This document shows, piece by piece, positions 50,914 through 59,615 of a stretch of 62,319 nucleotides of DNA. The notes under the pieces were generated by a model. It had not been told where the DNA came from, made no database searches, and worked only from the letters and a program-made list of their open reading frames with translations. The translations under genes and the position numbers were made by a program. This DNA is from an uncultured Collinsella sp. (GTDB taxonomy: Bacteria > Actinomycetota > Coriobacteriia > Coriobacteriales > Coriobacteriaceae). The stretch is taken from the NCBI GenBank assembly GCA_900546115.1, contig URBQ01000012.1, positions 1-62,319 of the forward strand, in the 5' to 3' direction. Each line of letters opens with the position of its first letter. Position 1 is the stretch's first letter.

Positions 50914-52617
50914 CTACCCCAGCAGGCTTAAGCCCACGGAGACAAACGCCAGGATAACGCCGACGATGGACTCGCCGCCCAGCAGGCCGCTGGCGACAAC
51001 CAGGCCCTGCTCCTGGAAGGCGGCGTCCTCGGCAGCCTTCTCCTCGTCCGAAAGACCGGCAGTGGCGTCGCGGCGTGCGGCCCACTTGTCGTAGGCGAGC
51101 TTGACGCAGGAGCCCAGGAATGCCGTGAGTGACATGTAGAACGGCAGGTACACGCCCAGGCCGATCATCATGGCCGGAATGCCGAGCCAGTACATGACGA
51201 TGCCGGCGATAAAGCCGCCAACGAACCACGGCACGCTTGGGATGCCCGAGACCATGGTGGCGACAACGCTTGCCTGCGCGGCAACAAAGCTCTTGTCGGG
51301 GCCAAAGGCGTCCGGGCCATAGGCGGTGACGAGCGCGACCATGACGGCTGCGGCGACCAGGGCGCCCACGATGCCGCCGATGGCCTGGCCGATCCACTGT
51401 GCACGCGGGTTGGTGCCCAGCACGGCGCCGGCTTTAAAGTCGTTCATGACGTCGCCCGCAAGGCCGCACGCCACGGCTACGATGCCGGCGATAAAGAACA
51501 GCTTGACCTGAGCGATCTGTGCGAAGGCAGCCACGATGAGCATGACGATGAGGCCAAAGATCTCCATGGGGTCGATGCCCGTCTGGCCGCAGCTCTGCGC
51601 GCTCATGATGGTGGTGACAAAGGTGAACAGCGTGACGATGACGGCCGGGACGGGGCCGAGGTCGAGCGCGATGGCGACGATCACGGCGATGGCGGCAGTA
51701 CCCAGGCCGATGATGCCGGCGTCGAGCTTAAGGGAGCCCGAGATGAGCGACTGCTCGTCGGTGTCGGTGGAGCTGTCGGCGGCGAGGCCACGGACGATAC
51801 CGGCGACCTGCGGCAGGATGTCCTTGAGGACGACGGCGACGCCAAAGCCCATCATAAGGCCCATACCCAGGGACTTGACGATACCCTGCGCGGTTACGAC
51901 GTCGAATAGACCCGCAGCGGTGCCGCCCACGATGATGCCAAAGTTACCTAGCAGCGCGCCGGCAAACCAGAAGGCAACCGGGGCGAAGCCAACCAAAAAG
52001 CCGATGGAGAGCAGCATGGGCGAGTTATAGATGGCAAAGGTCACGCCGGGGATATTGAGCGTGCACAGCATGCTGGGCACCACGCCCAGAGCGTCGCGAA
52101 GCACGCTGTAGATGCCTGCGATGGCCATGGAGCCAAAGAGCTGCTTGCCGGTCTTGCCGCCGGCCTCGGTGGCGCGCAGTGTCTGAGCTGCGGCATTGCC
52201 GGTGGGAAACTCCAGCGCGGCGTCCACGATAAAGTGGCGGTGGATGAGCGCCGTTGCCAGCAGGCCCAAGATCGTGCCGGCGAGTGCCACGATAAACATG
52301 TCGAGCCAGCTGATCTGGTCGGCATAGCCCAGCATCCAGGCGCCCGGGATGGTAAACGCCAGGCCGCCGGCGACCATGGCGCCCGCGGACATGATGGTGT
52401 GGGTGACGTTGGCCTCGTTGAGGCTGGCGTTGCCCATGAGCTTCAGGAAGAACAGCGAGATGACGGCAGCGAAAATAATCGGCCAGGGGAGTGCACCCAT
52501 CTTGAGGGCCGTGTAGGCCGAGCTTGCCGTGATGATCACGCAGCCAAGGACGCCGATGACGACGCCGCGCAGCGTGAGTTGCCCGCGCATCGAAGCGCGG
52601 TTCGAGGGATTGCTCAT
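50914..52617 (-). CDS. OPT family oligopeptide transporter
   Basis: The 567-residue protein is almost wholly hydrophobic with about 14-16 membrane helices. It has OPT landmarks such as SAYTALKMGALPWPIIFA near the N terminus, EFPTGNAAAQTLRA, and PMEIFGLI in the centre. OPT proteins take up small peptides or metal chelates driven by protons. AAGGAG precedes the ATG. It is transcribed alone, divergent from the pantothenate kinase gene. Confidence 0.93.
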   Translation of the reverse strand: MSNPSNRASMRGQLTLRGVVIGVLGCVIITASSAYTALKMGALPWPIIFAAVISLFFLKLMGNASLNEANVTHTIMSAGAMVAGGLAFTIPGAWMLGYADQISWLDMFIVALAGTILGLLATALIHRHFIVDAALEFPTGNAAAQTLRATEAGGKTGKQLFGSMAIAGIYSVLRDALGVVPSMLCTLNIPGVTFAIYNSPMLLSIGFLVGFAPVAFWFAGALLGNFGIIVGGTAAGLFDVVTAQGIVKSLGMGLMMGFGVAVVLKDILPQVAGIVRGLAADSSTDTDEQSLISGSLKLDAGIIGLGTAAIAVIVAIALDLGPVPAVIVTLFTFVTTIMSAQSCGQTGIDPMEIFGLIVMLIVAAFAQIAQVKLFFIAGIVAVACGLAGDVMNDFKAGAVLGTNPRAQWIGQAIGGIVGALVAAAVMVALVTAYGPDAFGPDKSFVAAQASVVATMVSGIPSVPWFVGGFIAGIVMYWLGIPAMMIGLGVYLPFYMSLTAFLGSCVKLAYDKWAARRDATAGLSDEEKAAEDAAFQEQGLVVASGLLGGESIVGVILAFVSVGLSLLG

Positions 52618-52748
52618 ATAGAACTCCTTTGCGTATATCCGCTTCCCCCGGGAGCGCCGCTACGGATACGGCGCGGGAAGTCGGGTTACCAAGGGCCGCC
52701 GCGTGAGCTCGCAAACGACCGCGCACCAGTATAGCCGCAAGGCAGCCC

Positions 52749-52773
52749 ATTTGGGAGGGGCGTCTTTTAGCTG
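52749..52773 (-). repeat. CAGCTAA...TCCCAAAT motif, copy 2
   Basis: On the minus strand it reads CAGCTAAAAGACGCC then CCTCCCAAAT. It lies in the divergent region between the OPT gene and coaX, just upstream of the coaX promoter. Confidence 0.7.
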
Positions 52774-52780
52774 CCCCTGC

Positions 52781-52808
52781 TTGCCGGATGGAGTTGCGGG
52801 GATATACT
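52781..52808 (+). promoter_or_regulatory. Likely promoter of coaX
   Basis: TTGCCG and TATACT are spaced by 16 bases, and the -10 lies 27 bases before the coaX start, leaving a short leader GGGCAGACGAAAGGAG. The same GGGCAGACGAAGGAG leader occurs before the HAD gene at 40.8 kb. Confidence 0.7.
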
Positions 52809-52835
52809 GCTGGGCAGACGAAAGGAGCGCCGACG

Positions 52836-53687
52836 ATGCTTAATGGGTGCGCATATATATTGACGGTCGACGTGGGCAACACGTTTATTCGCTTTGGCCT
52901 GTTTGCAGAGGATTCGGCCGCGGCGCAGGAATGTCCGCTTGCGACATGCGAGATCACGACGCCGTCGAGCATTACGGCCGACGAAGCGCGCATGCGACTT
53001 GTGCAGGTCATGGGCGCGCTCGCCGCCGATGCAGGTGTGCCCGGGGTGCTTGCACCCGCCGCGGCCGTGCTGAGCTGTGTAGTCCCGGCGCTCGAGCGCC
53101 CGTGGAAGGCGGCACTTTCCCGCACCTGCACGGGGCGCGTGCTCACCGTGGGGCCGGGACTTAAGACCGGCATACCCGTGCACTACGACGATCCGGCCGA
53201 GATCGGCCCCGACCGCATCGCCGATGCCGTGGCGGCCCGCGCCGTCTACGGCTCGCCGTGCATCGTGATTGACCTGGGCACGACGACCAATATCGAGGTC
53301 ATCGACGCGCACGGTACCTTTGTGGGCGGCGTTATCGCGCCAGGCCTGGCCCTCGGCGCCCGTTCGCTTTCGGCGGCAGCAGCGCGCCTACCCCAGGTTG
53401 AGCCCTCGGCGCCAACGCACGTCATCGGACGCAACACGCGCGAGGCCATGCGCTCGGGTGTGGTTTTGGGCGAGGTAGCCCGCATCGACGGCATGCTCGA
53501 CATGGTGCTCGCCGAGATGCGCGCGACCAAGGCGGCGGGGGAGGGTGGCGTGCCCATCGTCATCACCGGCGACGATGCCGAGGCACTCGCGGCCCTTGTC
53601 GGCCATACCCTGACGGTGGATGACGCGCTGACGCTGCGGGGTCTCGCCGAGCTCTACCGCATCAACCAAAAGCCCCGCCGCGTGTAA
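52836..53687 (+). CDS. coaX: Type III pantothenate kinase
   Basis: It phosphorylates pantothenate in the first step of coenzyme A synthesis. The 283-residue ASKHA-fold protein has the N-terminal phosphate loop VDVGNTFIRFGLF, the central GPDRIADAVAAR and IDLGTTTNIEVID motifs, and GVIAPGLALGARSL. Type III enzymes need a monovalent cation and escape CoA feedback inhibition. The ATG at 52836 follows AAAGGAG. A diverged second copy of its last 44 residues lies immediately downstream. Confidence 0.93.
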   Translation: MLNGCAYILTVDVGNTFIRFGLFAEDSAAAQECPLATCEITTPSSITADEARMRLVQVMGALAADAGVPGVLAPAAAVLSCVVPALERPWKAALSRTCTGRVLTVGPGLKTGIPVHYDDPAEIGPDRIADAVAARAVYGSPCIVIDLGTTTNIEVIDAHGTFVGGVIAPGLALGARSLSAAAARLPQVEPSAPTHVIGRNTREAMRSGVVLGEVARIDGMLDMVLAEMRATKAAGEGGVPIVITGDDAEALAALVGHTLTVDDALTLRGLAELYRINQKPRRV

Positions 53688-53689
53688 AG

Positions 53690-53854
53690 GTGAGGGCGCC
53701 GGTGGGGGAGGAGCTGGCGCCCATCGTGATCACCGGCGACGCCGCACGCGAGATGGCGGGTCTGCTGCGCCATGGCCTTGTTCCCGGCGCCGCGCTCACC
53801 CTCCGCGGTCTGGTGGAGCTCTACCGCGTGAATACGCAACGGCGTAAAGTGTAG
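53690..53854 (+). pseudogene. Diverged second copy of the coaX 3' end
   Basis: A 54-codon frame starting two bases after the coaX stop, in another reading frame, encodes PIVITGDAAREMAGLL through LTLRGLVELYRVN and then RRKV. It matches the coaX C terminus at about 26 of 44 residues. No ribosome binding site or ASKHA motif is present. It is best read as the remnant of another coaX-like gene, possibly left by integration or gene replacement at this spot. Confidence 0.75.
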
Positions 53855-53904
53855 CGTTATTGACATTTCGATTGTTTATATATTTGCAACTGAGTTAAGA
53901 GGTG

Positions 53905-53926
53905 GGGGCAACATACAAGTTGCCCC
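53905..53926. terminator. Short hairpin after the coaX remnant
   Basis: Arms GGGGCAAC/GTTGCCCC with loop ATACAA, followed by TATTCT. It marks the edge of the AT-rich islet. The remaining gap up to 53993 holds no gene. Confidence 0.5.
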
Positions 53927-53993
53927 TATTCTAAGTCGATTTATTTCATTGTGATTAATAAGGTATTTGGGGCGGATCAACGCGCTCGTTGCC

Positions 53994-54992
53994 TTATCGA
54001 ATCATTGTTAGGAATCGTTGATACTCGCTGTTTTTAGCAATGATTTGAGTATTTGATGCGGCATATGCTGCGTCTAGTTGAATCGAATAAGCGGAATTTG
54101 AAAGACTGTTAACCGCTTGACTCATATTTTGGATTGTTTTATCCGAGGCTTCAACGGCTTCGTAAACGAGTCGTTGTTGAGAGCTAATCTCGTCTAACTT
54201 ATCGATGACAATATCTAGCTTATCGATAATGGTACCTAATTTACGTTCCATTTCAAAGATGTTATAAGCTTCACCGAGCGTCGAACATCTGCCTGCTTCG
54301 AAATATTCGCTAATTGACGCCATGGGGATAAGAGAGCGATATTTTGGATAGATCAAACCAACGCTATAGAAATCGTTCAAAAGAGATTCGGATTCTTGTA
54401 GTTTAGCCCTCATTTTATTGAGGTTTTTCGCCTCGGATGCATTTAAATCCTCCAATAAGAGCGTTTTTTGGCGATTATTCTCGAGAATTGTCTCCTTCCG
54501 ATTATTTGCTTTTATCTTTTCGCTTTTCTCGTGCGACCGTCCGCCCATGCCAAGCAGAAAGCCGATTCCAATTAGCGTGGTTATTGCAAGAGGGAGAAAT
54601 GGTTTAATCACATTAATAAAGCCAAAAAAGGGCTTTACTAGGTATGAGCAGTAGCCGCCGAGGTCGGGACTAAAAATAAGGGCTACAAATGCATACCCGC
54701 TGAAAATCGAACTAATAAACGAAGCGAAGATCGCCGTTACGAAGGCCAGTGCGATAATTCCTGCGGCAGATGTTGCGCCAAACAATAGGGCCGATAAGAT
54801 GCCTGAAGATATATTGCCGGCCAGTCCACTTTCGTTGTAGTCGTTTGGAACGTCGGTCGGGACCAGTTTTTTTCTTTCTGAATTGACATAGCCTTCGAGA
54901 GCACGGATTGCGTTTTGCTGTACAAGCACTGATTTTTCTAAATTGTAGATTGATTTGACGTAGTTTCGCAGGTCGTTCCCCTGAACTTCCAT
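53994..54992 (-). CDS. Coiled-coil membrane protein of unknown function
   Basis: The 332-residue protein has an N-terminal helical segment (residues 1-45), a hydrophobic double hairpin (about 58-105 and 118-150, with GIIALAFVTAIFASFISS and LAITTLIGIGFLLGMGG), then a long charged coiled-coil region (about 155-275) and a C-terminal Asn/Ser/Ala-rich helix. No enzyme motif is visible. The gene is clearly AT-rich compared with all neighbours, which suggests horizontal transfer. AAGGAAGG precedes the start. A divergent XRE regulator lies 65 bp away. Confidence 0.75.
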   Translation of the reverse strand: MEVQGNDLRNYVKSIYNLEKSVLVQQNAIRALEGYVNSERKKLVPTDVPNDYNESGLAGNISSGILSALLFGATSAAGIIALAFVTAIFASFISSIFSGYAFVALIFSPDLGGYCSYLVKPFFGFINVIKPFLPLAITTLIGIGFLLGMGGRSHEKSEKIKANNRKETILENNRQKTLLLEDLNASEAKNLNKMRAKLQESESLLNDFYSVGLIYPKYRSLIPMASISEYFEAGRCSTLGEAYNIFEMERKLGTIIDKLDIVIDKLDEISSQQRLVYEAVEASDKTIQNMSQAVNSLSNSAYSIQLDAAYAASNTQIIAKNSEYQRFLTMIR

Positions 54993-55057
54993 ATCTGACC
55001 TTCCTTGTTGTAATATATCCCAACAGTAGCATTACTATATCACGTACGCTCTCTAGC

Positions 55058-55285
55058 ATGGATAACAGCCAAAATGCGGGATATAGAGTGCTCGTAGGTC
55101 ATAATTTAAAAAAGCTGAGAACGACCCAAGGGCTGTCGTTGCGAAAACTTGGCTATATGACCGGAATTGACTATGCGCATGTTCATTCAATCGAAACGGG
55201 CAATGCTAATCCGACAATTGGTACATTGATAAAACTTGCCGATGCATTGGACATCGACTTGAAAAGTCTATTAGACTCGAATTAG
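55058..55285 (+). CDS. Small XRE-family regulator
   Basis: The 75-residue protein is a single Cro/CI helix-turn-helix (LRTTQGLSLRKLGYMTGIDY, then HVHSIETGNANPTIGTL). It resembles the small regulators of mobile elements and restriction or toxin-antitoxin modules. The start has no ribosome binding site, and the -10-like TACTAT at 55033-55038 leaves a very short leader, so translation may be nearly leaderless. It is divergent from the coiled-coil membrane gene and probably regulates it. Confidence 0.85.
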   Translation: MDNSQNAGYRVLVGHNLKKLRTTQGLSLRKLGYMTGIDYAHVHSIETGNANPTIGTLIKLADALDIDLKSLLDSN

Positions 55286-55389
55286 CAAGTCATTTAAAAG
55301 CCGAATGATTGATATCTGCCTGCTACAATGGAGCGAAATCTCCTATATAGCATCGAGCGGGGCATCACATCGACTGGGGAGGTACGCAT

Positions 55390-55914
55390 ATGTCGGGCAC
55401 TCAGCATAAGATCGCTTCCGGCAAGCGCCTGGACGTCATTAGCTGGGACGAGTTCTTTATGAGCGTGGCCATCGCCGCGCAGCGCCGCAGCAAGGATCCC
55501 AACACGCAGGTGGGTGCGTGCATCGCCAGCACCAACCACCGCATCCTTTCGGTGGGCTACAACGGTACGCCCTCGGCGCTCAACGACGACTTTTTCCCGT
55601 GGGGTACGAGCGACGACCCGCTGCAGGACAAGCACAACTACGTGGTCCATGCCGAGGCCAACGCCGTGCTCAACTACCGTGGCTCGCTCAAGGACCTCGA
55701 GGGTTCCACGGTCTACGTCACGCTGTTCCCGTGCCACGACTGCGCCAAGATTTTGGCGCAGGTGGGCGTGGGCGAGGTTGTCTACCTGGACAATAAGTAC
55801 GCCGACACCGATGATGGGCGCATCAGCCGCCGCATCCTCGACTCCTGTGGCATCAGCTACCGTCAGGTTATCGTCGATGTTCACATCGGCACCGAGGGGC
55901 AGGCTCAGCAGTAG
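55390..55914 (+). CDS. dCMP deaminase family protein (ComEB type)
   Basis: This zinc-dependent deaminase probably converts dCMP to dUMP for thymidylate synthesis. The 174-residue protein has the zinc and catalytic motifs HAEANAVLNY and TLFPCHDCAKIL, plus the N-terminal DEFFMSVAIAAQRRSKDP and GYNGTPSALND typical of dCMP deaminases. GGGGAGG precedes the start. An extended -10-like TGCTACAAT lies at 55321-55329. Confidence 0.9.
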   Translation: MSGTQHKIASGKRLDVISWDEFFMSVAIAAQRRSKDPNTQVGACIASTNHRILSVGYNGTPSALNDDFFPWGTSDDPLQDKHNYVVHAEANAVLNYRGSLKDLEGSTVYVTLFPCHDCAKILAQVGVGEVVYLDNKYADTDDGRISRRILDSCGISYRQVIVDVHIGTEGQAQQ

Positions 55915-55942
55915 CGCGTGGCAACGGCAGCTGGCGGCAAAA

Positions 55943-55967
55943 CAGCTAAAAGAGCCCCGTCCCAAAT
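55943..55967 (+). repeat. CAGCTAA...TCCCAAAT motif, copy 3
   Basis: Reads CAGCTAAAAGAGCC then CCGTCCCAAAT, 28 bases after the dCMP deaminase stop. It matches the minus-strand copies at 20295 and 52749. Confidence 0.7.
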
Positions 55968-56084
55968 TGACTACTCGTGAAAGTCGCGTCTGCGCGCATG
56001 GACGGCTCGTGAGCGGGTACATGGCTGTAGTAACATAGCTTCTGTCCGCGGGCGTGCCCGCGTTATTGTGAGAAAGGAGCCCCT

Positions 56085-56363
56085 GTGGCTGTTAACGAAG
56101 AGCTGCTTAAGAAGGTTCTTGAAGAGATTCGCCCCAACCTGCAGACCGACGGCGGCGATATGGAGTATGTGGGCGTCGACGACGAGGGCGTCGTCAAGCT
56201 GGAGCTGCAGGGCGCCTGCGCCGGCTGCCCCATGAGCTCGCTGACCCTGTCCATGGGTATTGAGCGCATCCTGAAGGAGCATGTGCCCGGCGTTACCCGC
56301 GTTGAGCAGGTCAATGCCTCTGGCGAGACCGACGACCTGTACGACGAGTACGCGCCGTTCTAA
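56085..56363 (+). CDS. NifU-like iron-sulfur scaffold protein
   Basis: The 92-residue protein is a single NifU C-terminal domain with the cluster-binding CAGCPMS motif and DGGDMEYVGVD. Such proteins carry or transfer Fe-S clusters to target enzymes. GTG start with AAAGGAG six bases upstream. No other isc or suf gene is nearby. The C-terminal acidic tail (DDLYDEYAPF) is longer than in some homologues. Confidence 0.92.
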   Translation: MAVNEELLKKVLEEIRPNLQTDGGDMEYVGVDDEGVVKLELQGACAGCPMSSLTLSMGIERILKEHVPGVTRVEQVNASGETDDLYDEYAPF

Positions 56364-56472
56364 GATGCGAAAGCTGCGGACGGCATACTTCGCATAGACG
56401 TTACGCCCAAATATGCGGCTGCGAGCGCAAGGCCCGCGGTCGCATTTGTATGTAGGGAGTAGGAGGGTCGAC

Positions 56473-57294
56473 ATGCTCAACGACTTCTACCATATGCTTG
56501 ATCCTGTCGCGATTTCGGCGGGCCCCATCACCATCTACTGGTACGGCCTGGCCTACGTGGTCGGCGCTCTGCTCACGGCGGTCGTCATGTACCGCACGCA
56601 GCGTCGCTGGGGCTTTAACATCACGATTGACGACCTGACGAGTGTCGTGGTCGGCGTGGTCTTTGGCCTCATTATCGGTGCGCGCCTGTTCTACGTTGTC
56701 TTTTACGGTGATGGCTACTACTGGGCGCACCCGCTCGAGATCTTTGCCACCAACGAGGGCGGCATGAGCTTCCATGGCGGCTTGGTGGGCGGCATTATCG
56801 GCGGCATCATCGTGTGCCGCATGTATAAGCTCGACGCATGGACTTTGGCAGACCTTGCCGTCATCGGCGCGCCGCTGGCCCTGTGCCTGGGCCGTTGTGC
56901 CAACTTTGTCAACGGTGAGCTGTGGGGCAAGCCGACCGATCTGCCATGGGGCGTGGTCTTTGGCGGGACTGCGGGCGAGATGCCGCGTCATCCCTCCCAA
57001 CTCTACGAGGCATTTCTTGAGGGCATTGTGCTTTTTTGCATTCTGCAGGTGCTCAGCCGCAAAAAGCCGCTACTGCCCCAAGGCACGTTTATGGGCGTGT
57101 TTGTGATGGGTTACGGCATCGTCCGCTTCCTCATTGAGTTTGTGCGTGTGCCCGATGCACAGCTGGGCTATCTGCTGGGCGGCGTCATCACCATGGGTCA
57201 GCTGCTGAGCCTTCCGCTCGTAATCGCGGGCCTGGCGCTCATCATCTTTGCTCGTCGCCGCAACCAGCCCCAGCGCGTCTACCTGGACGCCTAG
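56473..57294 (+). CDS. lgt: Prolipoprotein diacylglyceryl transferase
   Basis: It transfers diacylglycerol to the lipobox cysteine of prolipoproteins, the first step of lipoprotein maturation. The 273-residue protein has seven membrane helices, HGGLVGGIIGG, and the signature GRCANFVNGELWG with PHPS-like PRHPSQLYEA. The start at 56473 follows AGGAGGG. A hairpin of the GGGACAGGCA type begins immediately after its stop. Confidence 0.94.
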   Translation: MLNDFYHMLDPVAISAGPITIYWYGLAYVVGALLTAVVMYRTQRRWGFNITIDDLTSVVVGVVFGLIIGARLFYVVFYGDGYYWAHPLEIFATNEGGMSFHGGLVGGIIGGIIVCRMYKLDAWTLADLAVIGAPLALCLGRCANFVNGELWGKPTDLPWGVVFGGTAGEMPRHPSQLYEAFLEGIVLFCILQVLSRKKPLLPQGTFMGVFVMGYGIVRFLIEFVRVPDAQLGYLLGGVITMGQLLSLPLVIAGLALIIFARRRNQPQRVYLDA

Positions 57295-57327
57295 CCACCA
57301 CAAAGGGGACAGGCACCTTTGTGGTGG
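57295..57327. repeat. GGGACAGGCA-loop hairpin, copy 2
   Basis: A perfect 12-bp stem CCACCACAAAGG/CCTTTGTGGTGG with loop GGACAGGCA begins directly after the lgt stop codon. It matches the copy at 32811-32842. Confidence 0.85.
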
Positions 57328-57356
57328 TTCGCTGGGCAACGATGACAGAACCGTAA

Positions 57357-57409
57357 CGTTTCCCCAGATAAAACCTGCCAAAATAAACCTGTCCCTTTTT
57401 GGCAGGTTT
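57357..57409 (-). repeat. GGCAGGTTTTATC hairpin repeat, copy 6
   Basis: Minus-strand copy with a perfect stem (AAACCTGCC/GGCAGGTTT), core AAAAAGGGACAGG and TTTATTTT, and tail TATCTGGGGAAACG. Its GGGACAGG side lies 20 bases before the start of the next gene. Confidence 0.92.
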
Positions 57410-57429
57410 CTAGAAAGGCTCTTTGGACT

Positions 57430-59613
57430 GTGAAGGATTCCGACCTCTCCACAACGGCTGCGCGCGATGCCGCTCGCATCGTCTGGTTTAAGCGCTACCC
57501 CGCCAAGCAGACGCTCATCGCTTTTTTGCTTGCGCTGTTGGCGACCACGGCGTTTTCCATCGATCCCGCCCCGGTGTCGAGCAACGCAGTCTTGGCGATT
57601 GACCCCAAAGCCTCGGGCATGCTGTACGTGTGCTACGAGGTGCTCCTCTCGTTTGCCGGCCATACCGACGCGGTCATGCTGCTTGCACTTGCCTGCCTGC
57701 TCACCTTGCCGTTTCGCTACGTGTTCTTTGGCCGTGGCGACGCCTGGCGTCCATCGATCATTCTGCCGTCGCTGTTCTTCGCCATCTGCATGGTGTTCGG
57801 CCGCAGCTACGATCTCACCGACTCGGCCGAGATTGTCCTTGGCGACAAAGCCCGCATCATCTGCGCCTGGATTGGCGGCGCGGGCTGGATGCTTCTGGCG
57901 ATCGTGGCCTTCTATCTGGCTTTTGAGTGCCTGGATTGGCTGAGCTCCCGACGCATCCCGTTTTCCGAGGCGCACTTTGGCCGCATATGGCGTGTGGCTC
58001 ACGCCGTGCTCTCGGTCCATCCCTTTGCCGGGCCCTTCCTGGTGCTTATGATCGCCTGGGCGCCCACGCTCATCGCTTCGCTGCCTGGCCTTTTTATGGG
58101 AGATACGGGCGCGCAGATTCGCCAGTGGTTCAACTATCCCAACGGCACGAGCGACTACCTGCGCCTACTCAACCCCAACGTGCTGCTCAACGGGCATCAT
58201 CCCGTAGTGCACACGGCTATTATCGGCTCGTGCGTTCAGCTGGGGCTTTCGCTGTTCAACAGCGCTAACGCGGGCCTCATCATCTATACCTGCGCTCAAT
58301 TTGTCATCACGGCTGCCTGCATGGCCTATTCCATTTCGTCGCTGCGCAAACTGGGCGTGAGCCTGCCGGTTCGCGGTGCGATCCTGCTGTTCTTTGCGTT
58401 TATGCCGATGTTCTCTAACTACGCGGCCCTGCTCACCAAAGACGTGCTCTTTGCCGACGCGTTTTTGGTGCTGCTGGTACAGACCGTCAAGCTCGTGGCA
58501 TGTGGCTTGCCCCGTCGTGATGCCAATGTCGAGCGAGCGGGCGAGAAGGCCCCCGTGCTCTTTGCGCGCCACGACTGGCTGCTGCTTGCGCTGGCTGCTA
58601 TGGGTTCCACGTTTTTGCGCAATGGAGGCCTGGTGTTTCCCCTGGCGGCATGCGTAATCGCGGCGGCGTTTTGCGTATGGGATGTACATGTCGCTCGTCG
58701 TGCGGCTAAGCAGACGGGCACCGCGGTCTCATGCGCCATCCCGCGCTTCCGCTGGGTTGGCGTCCTCGCGATGCTCGCGCTCTGCCTTGCCTCTAATATG
58801 TACTTCACCAAGGTCTTTATGCCGGCGCACGACATCACGCCTGGTTCCAAGCGCGAAATCCTCTCGATTCCGTTCCAACAGACGGCTCGTTTCGTCCAAA
58901 AGCACGACGGCCTCAACTCGGGCGTCAACCCCACGGTAAAGGAGGACGGCACTATCGTGGAGGCACCCTGCGACGGTTTGGTGACCGACGAGGAGCGCGT
59001 CGTGATCGATCGCGTGCTCAAGTACGAGAACCTGGGCCGCCGTTACAACCCGGATAAGTCGGACTCCGTCAAAAATTGCTTTAACGAGTACGCCTCGCAG
59101 GAGGACATCAAGGCCTATTTTGAGGTCTGGGCGCAGATGTTCAAAAAGGATCCCGAGTGCTATATCTCGGCGCTCATCAATAACTATTACGGCTACTTTT
59201 ATCCGAGTGCCCGCGATGCCTGGGTCTACAGCACGGCGCGTAGTGCCGAGATCATGGCGCGTCCCGACAACCTCAAGTACTTCGACTTCCATCCGGTTGA
59301 CAGCAACGTGGTGCGCTGGTGCGACCACCTGATCAATCTGTACCGTGTGGCGGTGCAGCGCATCCCGTTTATTTCGCTCACCATGAGCTCGGCCACCTAT
59401 GTGTGGATTATGATCGCCGTGGTGGTCTACCTGCTGCGTCGTCATTCATGGCGTGCGCTGGCGATCTGGGTGCCGCTGTTGGGCGTGCTCGCCGTGTGCC
59501 TGATTGGTCCGTGCAACGGCTCGACCTACATGCGCTACCTGTATCCGGTCATCGCCTGCATGCCCTTCGCCATCGGCGCCACCGTCACCCGCAGTGACTT
59601 CCTCTGGTCCTAA
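57430..59613 (+). CDS. Large polytopic membrane protein (DUF6020-like)
   Basis: The 727-residue protein has about 12 membrane helices with an extracytoplasmic domain near residues 470-620. It contains the conserved SLPGLFMGDTGAQIRQW and LNGHHPVVHT segments of DUF6020-type proteins, which are predicted to be related to GT-C glycosyltransferases. The acceptor is unknown; cell-envelope glycan or lipid modification is likely. GTG start with AGAAAGG upstream. The hairpin repeat at 57357 forms much of the leader. Confidence 0.8.
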   Translation: MKDSDLSTTAARDAARIVWFKRYPAKQTLIAFLLALLATTAFSIDPAPVSSNAVLAIDPKASGMLYVCYEVLLSFAGHTDAVMLLALACLLTLPFRYVFFGRGDAWRPSIILPSLFFAICMVFGRSYDLTDSAEIVLGDKARIICAWIGGAGWMLLAIVAFYLAFECLDWLSSRRIPFSEAHFGRIWRVAHAVLSVHPFAGPFLVLMIAWAPTLIASLPGLFMGDTGAQIRQWFNYPNGTSDYLRLLNPNVLLNGHHPVVHTAIIGSCVQLGLSLFNSANAGLIIYTCAQFVITAACMAYSISSLRKLGVSLPVRGAILLFFAFMPMFSNYAALLTKDVLFADAFLVLLVQTVKLVACGLPRRDANVERAGEKAPVLFARHDWLLLALAAMGSTFLRNGGLVFPLAACVIAAAFCVWDVHVARRAAKQTGTAVSCAIPRFRWVGVLAMLALCLASNMYFTKVFMPAHDITPGSKREILSIPFQQTARFVQKHDGLNSGVNPTVKEDGTIVEAPCDGLVTDEERVVIDRVLKYENLGRRYNPDKSDSVKNCFNEYASQEDIKAYFEVWAQMFKKDPECYISALINNYYGYFYPSARDAWVYSTARSAEIMARPDNLKYFDFHPVDSNVVRWCDHLINLYRVAVQRIPFISLTMSSATYVWIMIAVVVYLLRRHSWRALAIWVPLLGVLAVCLIGPCNGSTYMRYLYPVIACMPFAIGATVTRSDFLWS

Positions 59614-59615
59614 CC

